Shown: positions 33,221-43,082, numbered from the stretch's first letter. The stretch is DNA of 64,000 nt from Xanthomonas vesicatoria ATCC 35937 (GCF_001908725.1 NZ_CP018725.1:3844001-3908000); one strand, 5' to 3'. Notes: generated by a model from the sequence alone, not told the origin. A program made the numbers and translations.

Positions 33221-35881
33221 ATGCCCGACGCCCGCACCCAACAGGCCGACGCCTTGATCGGCGAACTGCAACGCGAACACGGCGGGCGCCTGACGGTCTT
33301 CCTGGGTGCAGCGCCTGGCGTAGGCAAGACCTACGCCATGCTGTCGCGGGCGCGCGAGCGTTTGCGGCAGGGCATGGACGTGGTGGCCGGCATCGTGGAG
33401 ACGCACGGGCGGAGCGAAACCGCCGCGTTGCTGGACGGCTTGCCGCTGCTGCCGCGCATGCGCGTGAGCTACCAGGGCCGCACGCTGGAAGAACTCGATC
33501 TGGATGCGCTGCTGGCGCGCAAGCCGCGCTTGGCGCTGATCGACGAGCTAGCCCATCGCAACGTGCCCGGCAGCCGTCACGAGCGGCGCTGGCAGGACAT
33601 TGTCGAACTGCTCGATGCCGGCATCGACGTCTACACCACCGTCAATATCCAGCACCTGGAAAGCCTCAACGACATCGTGCTGCGCATCACCGGCGTGCGC
33701 GTGTCCGAGACGGTGCCCGATGCGGTGTTCGATCGCCTGCGCGACATCGTGCTGGTGGATCTGCCGCCACGCGAACTGATCGAGCGCCTGCAGCAGGGCA
33801 AGGTCTATCTTCCCGAACAGGCAACGCAGGCATTGCAGGCGTTTTTTTCGCCATCCAACCTGACCGCGCTGCGCGAACTGGCGATGCAGACCGCCGCCGA
33901 CCGCGTCGACAGCGATCTGCGCGACACCCAGGCCGCGCGCGGCTTGCCGGGGACCGCCGCGCTGCGCCGCCGCGTGGTGGTGGCCATCGATGGGCGTGGC
34001 AGTTCGGACTATCTGGTGCGGGTGGCGCGGCGATTGTCCGAACGCCGTGATGCGCCATGGACCGTGGTCACCGTGCAGACGCGCACCGTGGCCGATGCCG
34101 GCTGGCAGCTGGAAATCGACCGCGCGTTCGCCTTGACGCGTCGGTTGGGCGGCGACACCGCACTACTGCACGGTGCCAACGTCGCCGAGGCCTTGCTGGA
34201 TTTCGCCGCGCAAAACGGTGTCTCCACCCTGGTGCTGGGACGCACCCGCGAGCGCCCCTTGGCGCGCATGTTCAACCGCACCTTGACCCAGCAATTGCTG
34301 CAGCGTGGCGCGCATTATGAGCTGGTCATCGTCAGCTCCGCCGATGCGCGTGCACGCGCACGTCAGCGCTGGCGCAATCCACGCCATTGGCTGCAAGGCT
34401 ACGACCTGGCCTTCGCTGCGATTGCCGCCGCCGGTGCGGTGGGCGTGGCGTGGCTGTTGCAGCGCTGGACCGATATCGACGACCTGTCGATGGTGTTCAT
34501 CGTCGCGGTGGTGCTGGTGGCCTCGCGTACGCGCATGGCCGCAGCGGTGATCGCGGCATTGCTGAGTTTTGTCGCCTACAACTTCTTTTTCATCGAACCG
34601 CGCTTCACCTTGCACATCAGCGCGCGCCAGGGCGTGGTGACGGTGTGTCTGTTCCTGATCGCCGCACTGGTTGCCGGGCGCCTGGCCTCGCGCCTGCGTA
34701 GCCAGGTGCTGGCGCTGCGTGCGGCCAATGCGCATGCCAACGCACTGCAGGCACTAGGTCGCCAACTCAGTACGGCGGCCGATCTCGGTCAGGTGCTGGA
34801 AGCCGGCCGCCGTGCATTGACCACCGCCCTGGATGCCGAGGTCTGGCTGCGCCTGGAGCAGCGCGAAAGCGACGCGCCGGCCAGCTTCGGCGCGCTCGAC
34901 CGCAGTGCGGCGGAGTGGACGCAGCGTCACGGGCAACCTGCGGGTCGCTTCACCGATACGCTGGCCGGTGCGCAATGGTGGTGCCTGCCGGTACGCCACG
35001 AGCGCGGCACCCTGGGCGTGGCAGCGTTGCGCTTCCGGCAGAGCGTGCAGCGTCCTGGGCTGGAGCAACGCCGGCTGGCCGAAGCGATGGTGGAGGACAT
35101 CGGCCAGGCGGCGCTGCGCACGCGTCTGGTCGCCGATCTGGAGGGCGCACGCGTGAGCGGCGAGACCGAGCGCCTGCGTTCGGCGTTGCTGTCGTCCGTC
35201 TCGCATGACCTGCGCTCGCCGCTGGCCTCGATGATCGGCTCGGCCAGTAGCCTCGCCATCTACGGCGATGCGATGGACGCGCAGGATCGCCATGCCTTGC
35301 TCGACACCATCCAGCTCGAAGGCGAGCGGCTGGACCGCTACATCCAGAACCTGCTCGACATGACCAAGCTTGGCCACACCGGGCTGACCTTGAATCGCGA
35401 CTGGATCGGGGTGGACGAGTTGATCGGCTCGGCCGCGCGCCGCCTGCAACGCTACCAGCCGGACGTGCGCCTGCAACTGGATCTGGCCGTCGACCTGCCG
35501 GCGATCTGGGTACATCCGGCGCTGGTGGAGCAGGCCATCTTCAACGTGCTGGAGAATGCGGCGAAATTTTCGCCACCCGGCATGGCCGTCACCGTGCAGG
35601 CACAGCTGCGCAGCGGCGCCTTGCAGATCGACATCGGCGACCAGGGGCCGGGCATTCCCGAGGACGAGCGCGCGCGTATCTTCGACATGTTCTACAGCGT
35701 GGAGCGCGGCGACCGCGGCCGTCACGGCACCGGCCTGGGGCTGACCATCTGCCAGGGCATGATCGGCGCGCACGGCGGCAGCGTGGAGGCGCTGGCCGGT
35801 GCGCATGGCCACGGCACCACGATCCGCATTACGCTGCCGCTGCTCGTTCCTGCCCCGCCACCTCGCCCCGATGCCGACTGA
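33221..35881 (+). CDS. kdpD: Sensor histidine kinase KdpD
   Basis: 886 residues (E. coli 894). KdpD senses K+ limitation and phosphorylates KdpE. Order: N-terminal KdpD domain with Walker A GAAPGVGKT (29-37); a universal-stress-protein-like domain around 250-370; four transmembrane helices (about 395-500); a GAF-like region; HisKA with phospho-acceptor His662 in SSVSHDLRSPLASM; and HATPase_c with NVLENAAKFSPPG, DQGPGIP and HGTGLGLTIC. ATG 33221 matches the family start (MPDARTQQADALI); the upstream extension is repeat sequence. There is no Shine-Dalgarno, so translation may be weak, which could keep kinase levels below those of the pump (inference). Overlaps kdpE by 11 bases. Confidence 0.95.
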   Translation: MPDARTQQADALIGELQREHGGRLTVFLGAAPGVGKTYAMLSRARERLRQGMDVVAGIVETHGRSETAALLDGLPLLPRMRVSYQGRTLEELDLDALLARKPRLALIDELAHRNVPGSRHERRWQDIVELLDAGIDVYTTVNIQHLESLNDIVLRITGVRVSETVPDAVFDRLRDIVLVDLPPRELIERLQQGKVYLPEQATQALQAFFSPSNLTALRELAMQTAADRVDSDLRDTQAARGLPGTAALRRRVVVAIDGRGSSDYLVRVARRLSERRDAPWTVVTVQTRTVADAGWQLEIDRAFALTRRLGGDTALLHGANVAEALLDFAAQNGVSTLVLGRTRERPLARMFNRTLTQQLLQRGAHYELVIVSSADARARARQRWRNPRHWLQGYDLAFAAIAAAGAVGVAWLLQRWTDIDDLSMVFIVAVVLVASRTRMAAAVIAALLSFVAYNFFFIEPRFTLHISARQGVVTVCLFLIAALVAGRLASRLRSQVLALRAANAHANALQALGRQLSTAADLGQVLEAGRRALTTALDAEVWLRLEQRESDAPASFGALDRSAAEWTQRHGQPAGRFTDTLAGAQWWCLPVRHERGTLGVAALRFRQSVQRPGLEQRRLAEAMVEDIGQAALRTRLVADLEGARVSGETERLRSALLSSVSHDLRSPLASMIGSASSLAIYGDAMDAQDRHALLDTIQLEGERLDRYIQNLLDMTKLGHTGLTLNRDWIGVDELIGSAARRLQRYQPDVRLQLDLAVDLPAIWVHPALVEQAIFNVLENAAKFSPPGMAVTVQAQLRSGALQIDIGDQGPGIPEDERARIFDMFYSVERGDRGRHGTGLGLTICQGMIGAHGGSVEALAGAHGHGTTIRITLPLLVPAPPPRPDAD

Positions 35882-36587
35882 CACCACTGCCATCCCGCCC
35901 GCCCGCGTGCTGATCGTCGACGACGAGCCGCAAATCCGACGTTTTCTCGATATCAGCCTGCGCGCGCAGGGTTACCGCGTGCTGCAGGCCGGCACCGGTG
36001 AGGAAGCGCTGGCGTTGCTGGCCGGGCAGGGTGCCGAGCTGGTGGTGCTGGATATCGGCCTGCCTGACCGCGACGGCCATGAAGTGCTGCGCGAGATCCG
36101 CCAGTGGTCCAACGTGCCGGTGATCATGCTCACCGTGCGCGCCGGCGAAACCGAAAAGGTCGCCGCGCTCGATGCCGGCGCCAACGACTACGTCACCAAA
36201 CCCTTTGGCGTGCAGGAATTGATGGCGCGCATCCGCGCGCTGCTGCGCCAGGCCGGCGCGGGCAGCACGGTGGAGGAGAGCGTGTTCGACGACGGCCGCC
36301 TGCACATCCACCTGGGCCTGCGCGAGGTCACCCTCGATGGCGAAGCCATCCCGCTCAGTCGCAAGGAATACGCCCTGCTCGCGTTGCTGCTCAAACATGC
36401 CGGCCGCGTGGTCACGCAACCGCAGTTGCTGCGCGAAGTGTGGGGCCCCACCCACGAGGAAGACACCCACTACCTGCGCATCCTGGTCGGCAAGCTGCGC
36501 CAGAAACTGCACGACGATGCCGCCGCCCCGCATTACATCGTCACCGAACCGGGCGTGGGGCTGCGCTTTATCGGTGTGACGCGCTGA
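35871..36587 (+). CDS. kdpE: Response regulator KdpE
   Basis: 238 residues, OmpR/PhoB class. The receiver domain has acidic pair DDE (17-19), phospho-acceptor Asp61 in VLDIGLPDRDG, and Lys in VTKPFG. The C-terminal winged helix contains LSRKEYALLALLLKHAGRVVTQPQLLREVWG and THYLRILVGKLRQKL. It activates kdpFABC under low K+; the probable binding site is at 28257-28273. Translation starts within the 3' end of kdpD. No clear terminator was found in the 285 bases after it. Confidence 0.95.
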   Translation: MPTDTTAIPPARVLIVDDEPQIRRFLDISLRAQGYRVLQAGTGEEALALLAGQGAELVVLDIGLPDRDGHEVLREIRQWSNVPVIMLTVRAGETEKVAALDAGANDYVTKPFGVQELMARIRALLRQAGAGSTVEESVFDDGRLHIHLGLREVTLDGEAIPLSRKEYALLALLLKHAGRVVTQPQLLREVWGPTHEEDTHYLRILVGKLRQKLHDDAAAPHYIVTEPGVGLRFIGVTR

Positions 36588-36872
36588 GCAGCGCACATCT
36601 TTTTTTGGCGGCGGCCTAGGCAGCTTGAGCGAGATCCGGTGACGCCGAATGGTGTGGCGGCGGGCCGGGTGGTCGGTCGCGCAATGCAGGAGTTCGCAAG
36701 CACCTGACTTGCAGTGCGGCAATCATCTCGCCTCAAGGGCGTGGTGTAGAACGAGACCAGGGGCGGGCAAAGGACATGGTCTTGAGTGCCTTGCCTGTGT
36801 TTCCAGTCCGATGCTAATGGCGTGCCAACATGCGCGACGCAGAATGCGTCGGCATTTGGAAGAGGTGGTGAC

Positions 36873-38846
36873 ATGCGGTATCGGTTCGGTGCGCTGTGGT
36901 TGGTGTCGGGTTGGCTGTTGCTGATTGGCTGCGCGTTTGCGCAGACCGTGCCGACACCTGCGCAGATCATGCAGCTGCGCAGCGTGGGCGACCCCCAGAT
37001 CAGTCCGGATGGTCGCCGCATCGCCTATACCGTCGCCACCCCGCAGGCGCAAGGCAAGCCGCCGCTGAGCAAGATCTGGCAGATACCCGTGCGCGGTATC
37101 GCCGCCGCAGTGTCGATGCCCTCAACCGATGCGGCCAACGATCAGCATCCACGCTGGACGGCCGATGGCCGCCGGATGCTCTTTCTGTCGACGCGGCCGT
37201 TGCCAGGCGACGTCACCGGAGGTGAGCAACTGGCGTCGACGCAGGTCTGGCAACAGACACCAGATGCCAGGCCACAGCTGCTGACGCGTTCGGCAGGCGA
37301 TATCAGCGCTTTCTCGTTGTCGGCGGATGCGCGCCAGATCGCCTATCTGGCGCTGGATCCGCCTACCGCGCAGGCAGCGGCCGATACTGACGCAAAGCGC
37401 GATGCCGTGCAGATCGAGCGGCCGACCCGATTTTCACGGGTGTGGGTGCGTGATCTGCGTAGCGGCCAGACGCGTGTGCTGACACCTCCCGGCCTGCAAG
37501 TGCACGACCTCGCCTGGTCACCGGACGGCAGACAACTGGCGCTGCGCGTGTCCGACGGCACCACACTCAACGACTACTGGTATGCATCGCGTGTGCAGCT
37601 GTTGAGGCTGCGGGACGGCACGCTCGGTACTGTATTGGAGCCGCATGCCTCGGCACTGCCGTTGCAATGGTCGCCGGATGGCCGCCGGCTGCTCTATGGG
37701 CAACTGGGCGAGCACGGCATGGTGGCGAATCTGATCGTGCACCAGCTGCGCAACCAGCGGCGCGTGGTGCTGGCGCAGGACTGGCCCGGCACCTTGTGGT
37801 TGGCACGCTGGCAAAACGACAGCAGTTTGATCGGCGAAGGACTGCAAGGCGTGCGTGGCGCCTTTCTGCGCATCGATGCCGACAGTGGACGCTGGAAGCC
37901 GCTTGCCCGGCCGCAGCTTCCGTATCAGGCATTCACCGTGGCGCGCAACGGCGATATCGCCTATCTCGGCCTGCGCACCGACCAGCCTGCCGAGGTCTGG
38001 ACGCTGCGCGCTGGTCAGCTCGCGCAGCGCAGCAGCACCAATCCACAGGTCGCCACCTGGACGCATGGTCAGCTGCGCGAAATGAGCTGGACCTCATCGC
38101 GCGACGGGCGATCTATCACGGGCATGTTGGTCACGCCGCCGGGCTGGAAGGCGGGGACGCCGCTACCTACCTTGGTGCAGATCCACGGAGGACCGGGAGC
38201 TGGCTGGGCGTCCGGATGGCTGGGGTCCTGGCATGACTGGGCGCAATTGCTGTCCACCCATGGCTACGCGGTGCTGTTGCCCAACCCGCGTGGATCGGAA
38301 GGGCAGGGTGCGGCGTTTACCGAACTGGCTCGCCACGACTGGGGCGGTGCGGATTTTCAGGATGTGCTTGATGGCGTGGACCAGCTCGAACGTGAAGGCG
38401 TGATCGATCCCGCGCGTCTGGCCATCGGTGGCTGGAGTTACGGCGGTTATCTGTCTGCTTGGGCGGTGACGCACTCGTCGCGCTTCAAGACCGCCATTGT
38501 TGGCGCGGGCGTGGTCGATATCGGCGCCATGGCGTTGACCACCGATGTGCCCGATTACCTGCCTGGCTATTTCGGCGACCCGGTGCGTAACCGTGCCGAA
38601 TACGACGCACATTCGCCGATACGCTATGTCGACAAGGTGCATGTGCCGGTGCTGATCCTGCATGGGCAGGCCGACCAGCGCGTACCGCCATCGCAAGGCG
38701 ACATGTTGTACCGCGCGCTCAAATTGCAGGGCGCAACGGTCGAGCAGGTGACCTATCCGCGCGGCCCACACTGGTTTTACGAAACCGAGCATGGCGTGGA
38801 TGTACAACAGCGCGTACTTGGTTGGCTGGATGCGCAGTTGCGTTGA
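36873..38846 (+). CDS. S9-family prolyl oligopeptidase-like serine peptidase
   Basis: 657 residues. An exported N-terminus (WLVSGWLLLIGCAFAQ) precedes an N-terminal beta-propeller of WD/TolB-like repeats (ISPDGRRIAYTV, WTADGRRMLFLST, WSPDGRQLALRV, WSPDGRRLLYGQ). The C-terminal alpha/beta-hydrolase peptidase domain has Ser522 in GGWSYGGY, Asp601 in HGQADQRVP and His633 in RGPHWFYE. It resembles acylaminoacyl peptidases and DPP IV-like enzymes; periplasmic oligopeptide degradation is the likely role. LIGC fits a lipobox, so it may be a lipoprotein instead of a soluble periplasmic protein. ATG 36873 has GAGGTGG upstream. Confidence 0.85.
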   Translation: MRYRFGALWLVSGWLLLIGCAFAQTVPTPAQIMQLRSVGDPQISPDGRRIAYTVATPQAQGKPPLSKIWQIPVRGIAAAVSMPSTDAANDQHPRWTADGRRMLFLSTRPLPGDVTGGEQLASTQVWQQTPDARPQLLTRSAGDISAFSLSADARQIAYLALDPPTAQAAADTDAKRDAVQIERPTRFSRVWVRDLRSGQTRVLTPPGLQVHDLAWSPDGRQLALRVSDGTTLNDYWYASRVQLLRLRDGTLGTVLEPHASALPLQWSPDGRRLLYGQLGEHGMVANLIVHQLRNQRRVVLAQDWPGTLWLARWQNDSSLIGEGLQGVRGAFLRIDADSGRWKPLARPQLPYQAFTVARNGDIAYLGLRTDQPAEVWTLRAGQLAQRSSTNPQVATWTHGQLREMSWTSSRDGRSITGMLVTPPGWKAGTPLPTLVQIHGGPGAGWASGWLGSWHDWAQLLSTHGYAVLLPNPRGSEGQGAAFTELARHDWGGADFQDVLDGVDQLEREGVIDPARLAIGGWSYGGYLSAWAVTHSSRFKTAIVGAGVVDIGAMALTTDVPDYLPGYFGDPVRNRAEYDAHSPIRYVDKVHVPVLILHGQADQRVPPSQGDMLYRALKLQGATVEQVTYPRGPHWFYETEHGVDVQQRVLGWLDAQLR

Positions 38847-39027
38847 GTCGCGACCATGCTGATCCGCAGGTCATCCTTGCTGCAGGACACACACTCTCTC
38901 GACCTCAAATTCAACGCCAATGATCATGCCACCGGTGCAATGCGTTCTTCGATGCGAGAAACGAGCCAGACCAGCGTAGAGTTCAACGGATCACGTTCGG
39001 TCAACCAGTTGCAACGCTGCAAGCGGG

Positions 39028-40416
39028 TCACGCCACGGGTGGCAACACCTTGCCAGGATTCAAAATGCCATCCGGATCCAGCGCGGCCTTGATCGCGCGC
39101 ATCGCGGCCAGCGTCGCTGCGCTGAAGGCCTGGGTCATGAAATCGCGCTTGGCCACGCCGATGCCGTGTTCGCCGGACAGCGTGCCTTCCAGCGCCAGCA
39201 CCAGCGCGAACACGCGCGGCAATGCCGCGTGTGCACGCGCGTTTTCATCGGCATCGTCTGGGTCGTACATGATGTTGACATGTAGGTTGCCGTTGCCGGC
39301 ATGGCCGAAGGCGACGATGGGCAGCGCGAACTCCGCCGCCAGCGCTTCCACGCCGGCCACCAGCGCAGGAATGCGCGAGACCGGTACCACCACGTCTTCG
39401 TTGATCTTGCCGGGCTTGATGGTGCGCAGCGCCGGCGATAATGCGCGGCGCGCGGCCCACAGTTTGTCGCGCGCACTGCCATCGGCGGCGATATCCAGGC
39501 TCAACACGCCTTCGCCATCGGCCGCGTCATGCAGTGCCTGCAACGCATAGGGCAGCGTGTCGTGATCGCCGTCGGCTTCGATCAACAACATCGCTCCGGC
39601 CTCGGGCACGTCGCTGCCGTTGCGACGCAGCAGTGCAATGGCGCTGGCATCCATGAATTCCAGCATCGTCGGCGTGGTGGGTTGCGCCATCACCCGCGAC
39701 ACCGCTGCCGCCGCGCTGGCCGCATCGCGGTACAACGCGCGCAGCCCGGCTTGCGCCACCGCGCGCGGAGTCAGCTTCAAGGTCGCTTCGACGATGATCG
39801 CCAGGGTGCCTTCGCTGCCGATCAACAGATGCGTGAGGTCGTAGCCGGTGGAATTCTTGGTGTACGCACCGCCGCAGCGGATTACCTCGCCGGTGCCGGT
39901 CACCGCCACCAGCCCCAGCACGTTGTCGCGGGTGGCACCGTACTTCACCGCGCGCGGGCCGCCAGCATTGGTGGATAAATTTCCGCCGACGCTGCAGATC
40001 TCCGCACTGGACGGATCCGGCGGCCAGAACAATCCGTGCGGCTGCAAGGCCTGCTGCAGATCGCCATTGAGCACGCCAGGCTGCACCACCGCGCAGCGGT
40101 CTTCTGGGCGCAAGGCCAGGATGCGATTCATGCGCGCCATCGACACCACCACGCCGCCGGAAAACGGCACCGCCGCGCCAGTGGTACCGGTGCCGGCACC
40201 GCGCGCCACGATGGGCACGCCATACTTACGGCAGGCCTGCACGATCGCCACCACGTCGTCGGTATCGCGCGGCAGCGCCACGGCGGCGGGCAAGGCCCAG
40301 CGACGCGAATCGTCTTCGCCATAACGGCGGCGCGCGTCGTCGGCAGTCAGCCAGCCATCGGGTCCAAGCCGCGCTGCCAACAGCTCGGCCAGCGAGGTGG
40401 GAAGGACGTCGGTCAT
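39028..40416 (-). CDS. FAD-linked 2-hydroxyacid oxidase/dehydrogenase (GlcD/DLD family)
   Basis: 462 residues. It has an FAD-binding PCMH domain at the N-terminus (VPIVARGAGTGTTGAAVPFSGG, PPDPSSAEICSVGGNLSTNAGGPRAVKYG, LIGSEGTLAIIVEATLKL) and a C-terminal FAD-oxidase domain (AFGHAGNGNLHVNI, LSGEHGIGVAKRDF, LDPDGILNPGKVLP). Such enzymes oxidise D-lactate, glycolate or D-2-hydroxyglutarate; the substrate is not decided by sequence, and glcE/glcF partners are absent. The same frame stays open far upstream through unrelated genes; ATG 40416 is the true start because it gives the family N-terminus and overlaps the preceding gene by 4 bases. Confidence 0.87.
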   Translation of the reverse strand: MTDVLPTSLAELLAARLGPDGWLTADDARRRYGEDDSRRWALPAAVALPRDTDDVVAIVQACRKYGVPIVARGAGTGTTGAAVPFSGGVVVSMARMNRILALRPEDRCAVVQPGVLNGDLQQALQPHGLFWPPDPSSAEICSVGGNLSTNAGGPRAVKYGATRDNVLGLVAVTGTGEVIRCGGAYTKNSTGYDLTHLLIGSEGTLAIIVEATLKLTPRAVAQAGLRALYRDAASAAAAVSRVMAQPTTPTMLEFMDASAIALLRRNGSDVPEAGAMLLIEADGDHDTLPYALQALHDAADGEGVLSLDIAADGSARDKLWAARRALSPALRTIKPGKINEDVVVPVSRIPALVAGVEALAAEFALPIVAFGHAGNGNLHVNIMYDPDDADENARAHAALPRVFALVLALEGTLSGEHGIGVAKRDFMTQAFSAATLAAMRAIKAALDPDGILNPGKVLPPVA

Positions 40417-40952
40417 TGCGGGTGATCCTGTGGTGCGGCGCGCTGGATGCATCGAAATCCCAGCGCTGCGATGGTGAGCGGCAGCCAGACCCAACGCAGC
40501 TCGGAGAGCAGTGTGTTCAAGCCGCGCCCATTGAAGAATCCGTTGGCGAACGGCGAGACGCGAATCGGCCGCCACGGCGCGAACCAGCGCGTTTCGCTCC
40601 ACGGCCACGCCAGCGCCACGCCCAGCCCGCCGGAGGTCATCGCATCCAGAATCGGGTGAGATGCGGTGCAGACAAACAGCCACGCCGCGGCCTGCACGAC
40701 ATCCGCGCGCAGGCTGCGATGCGCTGCCGCGCCGAGCAGTGCGACGACGCTGGCGAACAACAACGAATGGCTGGCACCGCGGTGGCCAAACGCATCGGCA
40801 TACGGAACGTGCAGCGCAAATGCCAGCACATCCGCATCGGGCAGCATCGCCGCCACGATGCCGGCACCAAGCAGGCGCGGCGAAATGCGTCCGCGTTCGC
40901 TGGCGCACCAAAGCGCAAGCGGTACCGCGGCGTGGGTCATGATGGTCGGCAT
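40413..40952 (-). CDS. YdjM-like metal-dependent membrane hydrolase family protein
   Basis: 179 residues. It begins MPTIMTHAAVPLAL and has the family pattern of conserved H and D in membrane-adjacent positions: THA near the N-terminus, LPDADVLAF, HRGASHSLLF and SHPILDAMTSGG. Several hydrophobic helices are present. Members are called inner-membrane metal-dependent hydrolases (DUF457/YdjM, LexA-regulated in E. coli); biochemical function is poorly known. The start may be the ATG 12 bases further in. It overlaps the FAD oxidase gene by 4 bases and follows yraN by 27 bases. Confidence 0.78.
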   Translation of the reverse strand: MPTIMTHAAVPLALWCASERGRISPRLLGAGIVAAMLPDADVLAFALHVPYADAFGHRGASHSLLFASVVALLGAAAHRSLRADVVQAAAWLFVCTASHPILDAMTSGGLGVALAWPWSETRWFAPWRPIRVSPFANGFFNGRGLNTLLSELRWVWLPLTIAALGFRCIQRAAPQDHPQ

Positions 40953-40979
40953 CGAGGTCGGTACGAGCGTTTGGAAGAA

Positions 40980-41348
40980 TCAGCAATCGTCGGCGCGGAA
41001 GGCGTCGCGGATCCAGTGCAGCTGCGGCGGCTCGCCGCTGGCCTCGACCACGTCGAAGCGACACGGCAGCGCTGCCAGTGCAGGGTGAGAGACAAGAAAC
41101 AACTGCGCGGCCAGCACCAGCTTGCGACGCTTGCGGACATCCACCGACGCAGCGCCGCCGCCGAAACGGGTGTCCCGGCGGTAACGCACTTCCACAAAGA
41201 CCAGCGACTGCGCGTCGCGCATCACCAGATCCAGTTCGCCGCCGCGGTAGGTGGCATTGCCTGCCACCAGGCGCAAGCCGGCCTGCTCCAGCATCACGCG
41301 TGCGGCCGCTTCCACGGCCGCACCACGTTGCTGGCGCGCTGCCGGCAT
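40980..41348 (-). CDS. yraN: YraN-family (UPF0102) endonuclease-like protein
   Basis: 122 residues. It has the YraN fold signature: [44 protein letters not shown] with the nuclease-like E/D...ExK-type cluster (here EVR), and a C-terminal CRFDVVEA. It is related to Holliday-junction resolvase-like nucleases; the role is unknown. It lies 3 bases after lpoA, exactly as in many gammaproteobacteria (rsmI divergent to lpoA-yraN). Confidence 0.9.
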   Translation of the reverse strand: MPAARQQRGAAVEAAARVMLEQAGLRLVAGNATYRGGELDLVMRDAQSLVFVEVRYRRDTRFGGGAASVDVRKRRKLVLAAQLFLVSHPALAALPCRFDVVEASGEPPQLHWIRDAFRADDC

Positions 41349-41351
41349 GGC

Positions 41352-43082
41352 TCAGCGGCCGTCGGCGATCGGCACGGGCCGGCCACCGTTGAAGGTGGAC
41401 CATGCCGGCGTGCGCAAGACATTGCCGAAGCCATCCAGATGCAAGGTGCCGGTGGCGCCACGCAGACCACCGTCGGTGCCGGTGGCGAGCTTTTCCAGAT
41501 ACGCGCTGATCTTCCAGGCGTCGTAGCCAAACGCAAACAGGCGTGCGGCCGGGCCGCGCGCGCTGGGCAGGGTGCTGGCGACCTGGCTGGCTGCCGGCAG
41601 GCCGGAGACGCCGAGCGCGGTCCAGGTTTCGCTGGGATAAACGATGCCGTCCAGCGCCAGGTCGTCTTCGACCTTGCCGGTGCCGGCCACCAGCTGCGAG
41701 GTGCCGACGCGCGACTTGCCGGCAAATCCGCTCAACGCCAACTGCGGCGCCAGCGCACGTGCAGTGTTGCCGCGCACCGCCAGAAACACCGCATCGGCAG
41801 TGCCGTAATTGCGCAGCTGCGCGCCGATGTCGCCCGGTGCATCGGCCACACTGATGCTGCCGGCCACGGTGCCGCCACGCTCGGTAAAGCGGTCGCGGAA
41901 GGCCTTGATGGTGCGCTTGCCGTTGTCGTCGCCGGTACCGACGATCAGCACGTTGCGGCGCTCGCGCGAGAGCAGGTATTCGGCGGCCATGATGCCGTCG
42001 TCTTCCGGCGCCAGCGAGAAGCCCGCGCTGCCGGTGGGCGGCGCCTTGTTGTCGGTGGGGCGGTTGAGCGCCAGCACCGGCACGGCAAGCTGGCCGCGCG
42101 CGAACAAGGCGCTGACTTCGTCGCGCCCCAGCGGGCCGATCACGTAATCGACACCGGCGCTCACAGCTTTGTCGTAGGCGGCGTTGGCGCCTGCGGCAGT
42201 GCCGGCGGTGTCGAAGAAACGCACTTCCGGGCGACGGCGGGTTTCGGCGTAATAGCCGGCCAGCAGACCGTCGCGTACCGGCGCCGAGGCGGTGGCCAGG
42301 TTGCCGGTGAGTGGCAGCAGCACCGCCAGCTTGACCGGCGGGCGATACCCATCGCGCTCGGCCGGCGGACGCTTGCTGGTGTCGAAGCCCCATTGCGCAT
42401 CGCGATCGAACGCGCGTGGCAGCGCCAGGCCGCGGCTGATCAGCGCGCGCCCGGCGAAGTTGTACAGCGGGTCGCCGGCCGGCAGTGCGGCGGTACGGCC
42501 TTTGAGCGTTGCATCATCCAGCGCCGCCAGCAGACGCACGATGGCGCGCTGATTGTCGCTGCGGGGCGTGCCGGTCAGGCTGGCATCGGCGCGTGCACGA
42601 TCGGCGGCGGCGCCGAACAGGTCGCCGGTGGCTTCCAGCGCAGCGGCGCGTGCCACCAGCCAGCGCGTCTGCAGCGGCTGCGTCAGCCCCTGCGGGCTGT
42701 CGCCCAGCGCCTCCAGCGCTGGGGCGCCCTGTTTGTCGATCACCGCCAGCTCGCCGGTTAGCAGCCCGAAGCGTGCGCGGTCTTCGCCGCTCAGGTGGCG
42801 TGCGTTGACCTGCGCCAGCAGCGTGCGTGCGCGGGCGTCATCGCCAGCGTCGTGCCAGCCGAACGCGGACGCCGCCAGCAGGCGGCTGCGCTGCGCACCG
42901 CTGGCGCTGGCGGCTTCGGCTTCCAGTTGCTGCGCCGCTTCACGCGGCTTGCCCTGGTCCAGCAGCGCCAGCGCCGCGCTCTGCGTCGGCGAGACGGTCT
43001 GGGTAACGCTGCTGGTGGCGCAACCGGCCGCCAGCATGACCAGCAGCGACAGGGCGGAGATCCTTGCAACACGCTTGTTCAT
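41352..43082 (-). CDS. lpoA: Penicillin-binding protein activator LpoA (LppC family lipoprotein)
   Basis: 576 residues. LpoA is an outer-membrane lipoprotein that reaches through the periplasm to activate PBP1A. The lipobox LAAGC puts the lipidated Cys at residue 21. The N-terminal half is helical and TPR-like; the C-terminal half is a periplasmic-binding-protein fold (KLAVLLPLTGNLATASAPVRDGLLAGYY, VIGPLGRDEVSALF, SLAPEDDGIMAAEYLL). ATG 43082 is used because it begins the signal sequence; the frame remains open upstream into the divergent rsmI promoter. The 82-base gap to rsmI must hold both promoters. Confidence 0.9.
   Translation of the reverse strand: MNKRVARISALSLLVMLAAGCATSSVTQTVSPTQSAALALLDQGKPREAAQQLEAEAASASGAQRSRLLAASAFGWHDAGDDARARTLLAQVNARHLSGEDRARFGLLTGELAVIDKQGAPALEALGDSPQGLTQPLQTRWLVARAAALEATGDLFGAAADRARADASLTGTPRSDNQRAIVRLLAALDDATLKGRTAALPAGDPLYNFAGRALISRGLALPRAFDRDAQWGFDTSKRPPAERDGYRPPVKLAVLLPLTGNLATASAPVRDGLLAGYYAETRRRPEVRFFDTAGTAAGANAAYDKAVSAGVDYVIGPLGRDEVSALFARGQLAVPVLALNRPTDNKAPPTGSAGFSLAPEDDGIMAAEYLLSRERRNVLIVGTGDDNGKRTIKAFRDRFTERGGTVAGSISVADAPGDIGAQLRNYGTADAVFLAVRGNTARALAPQLALSGFAGKSRVGTSQLVAGTGKVEDDLALDGIVYPSETWTALGVSGLPAASQVASTLPSARGPAARLFAFGYDAWKISAYLEKLATGTDGGLRGATGTLHLDGFGNVLRTPAWSTFNGGRPVPIADGR

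Noticed and set aside
36624..36737. Inverted repeat CTTGAGCGAGAT / ATCTCGCCTCAAG between kdpE and the S9 peptidase
   Set aside because: The arms pair with a bulge and are about 90 bases apart without a matching core; it may be chance or a decayed repeat, so it was not listed as a feature.
39028..42393. One 1121-codon minus-strand frame
   Set aside because: Only the part from ATG 40416 matches a protein family; the rest is the shadow of yraN and lpoA in another frame and has no start signal.
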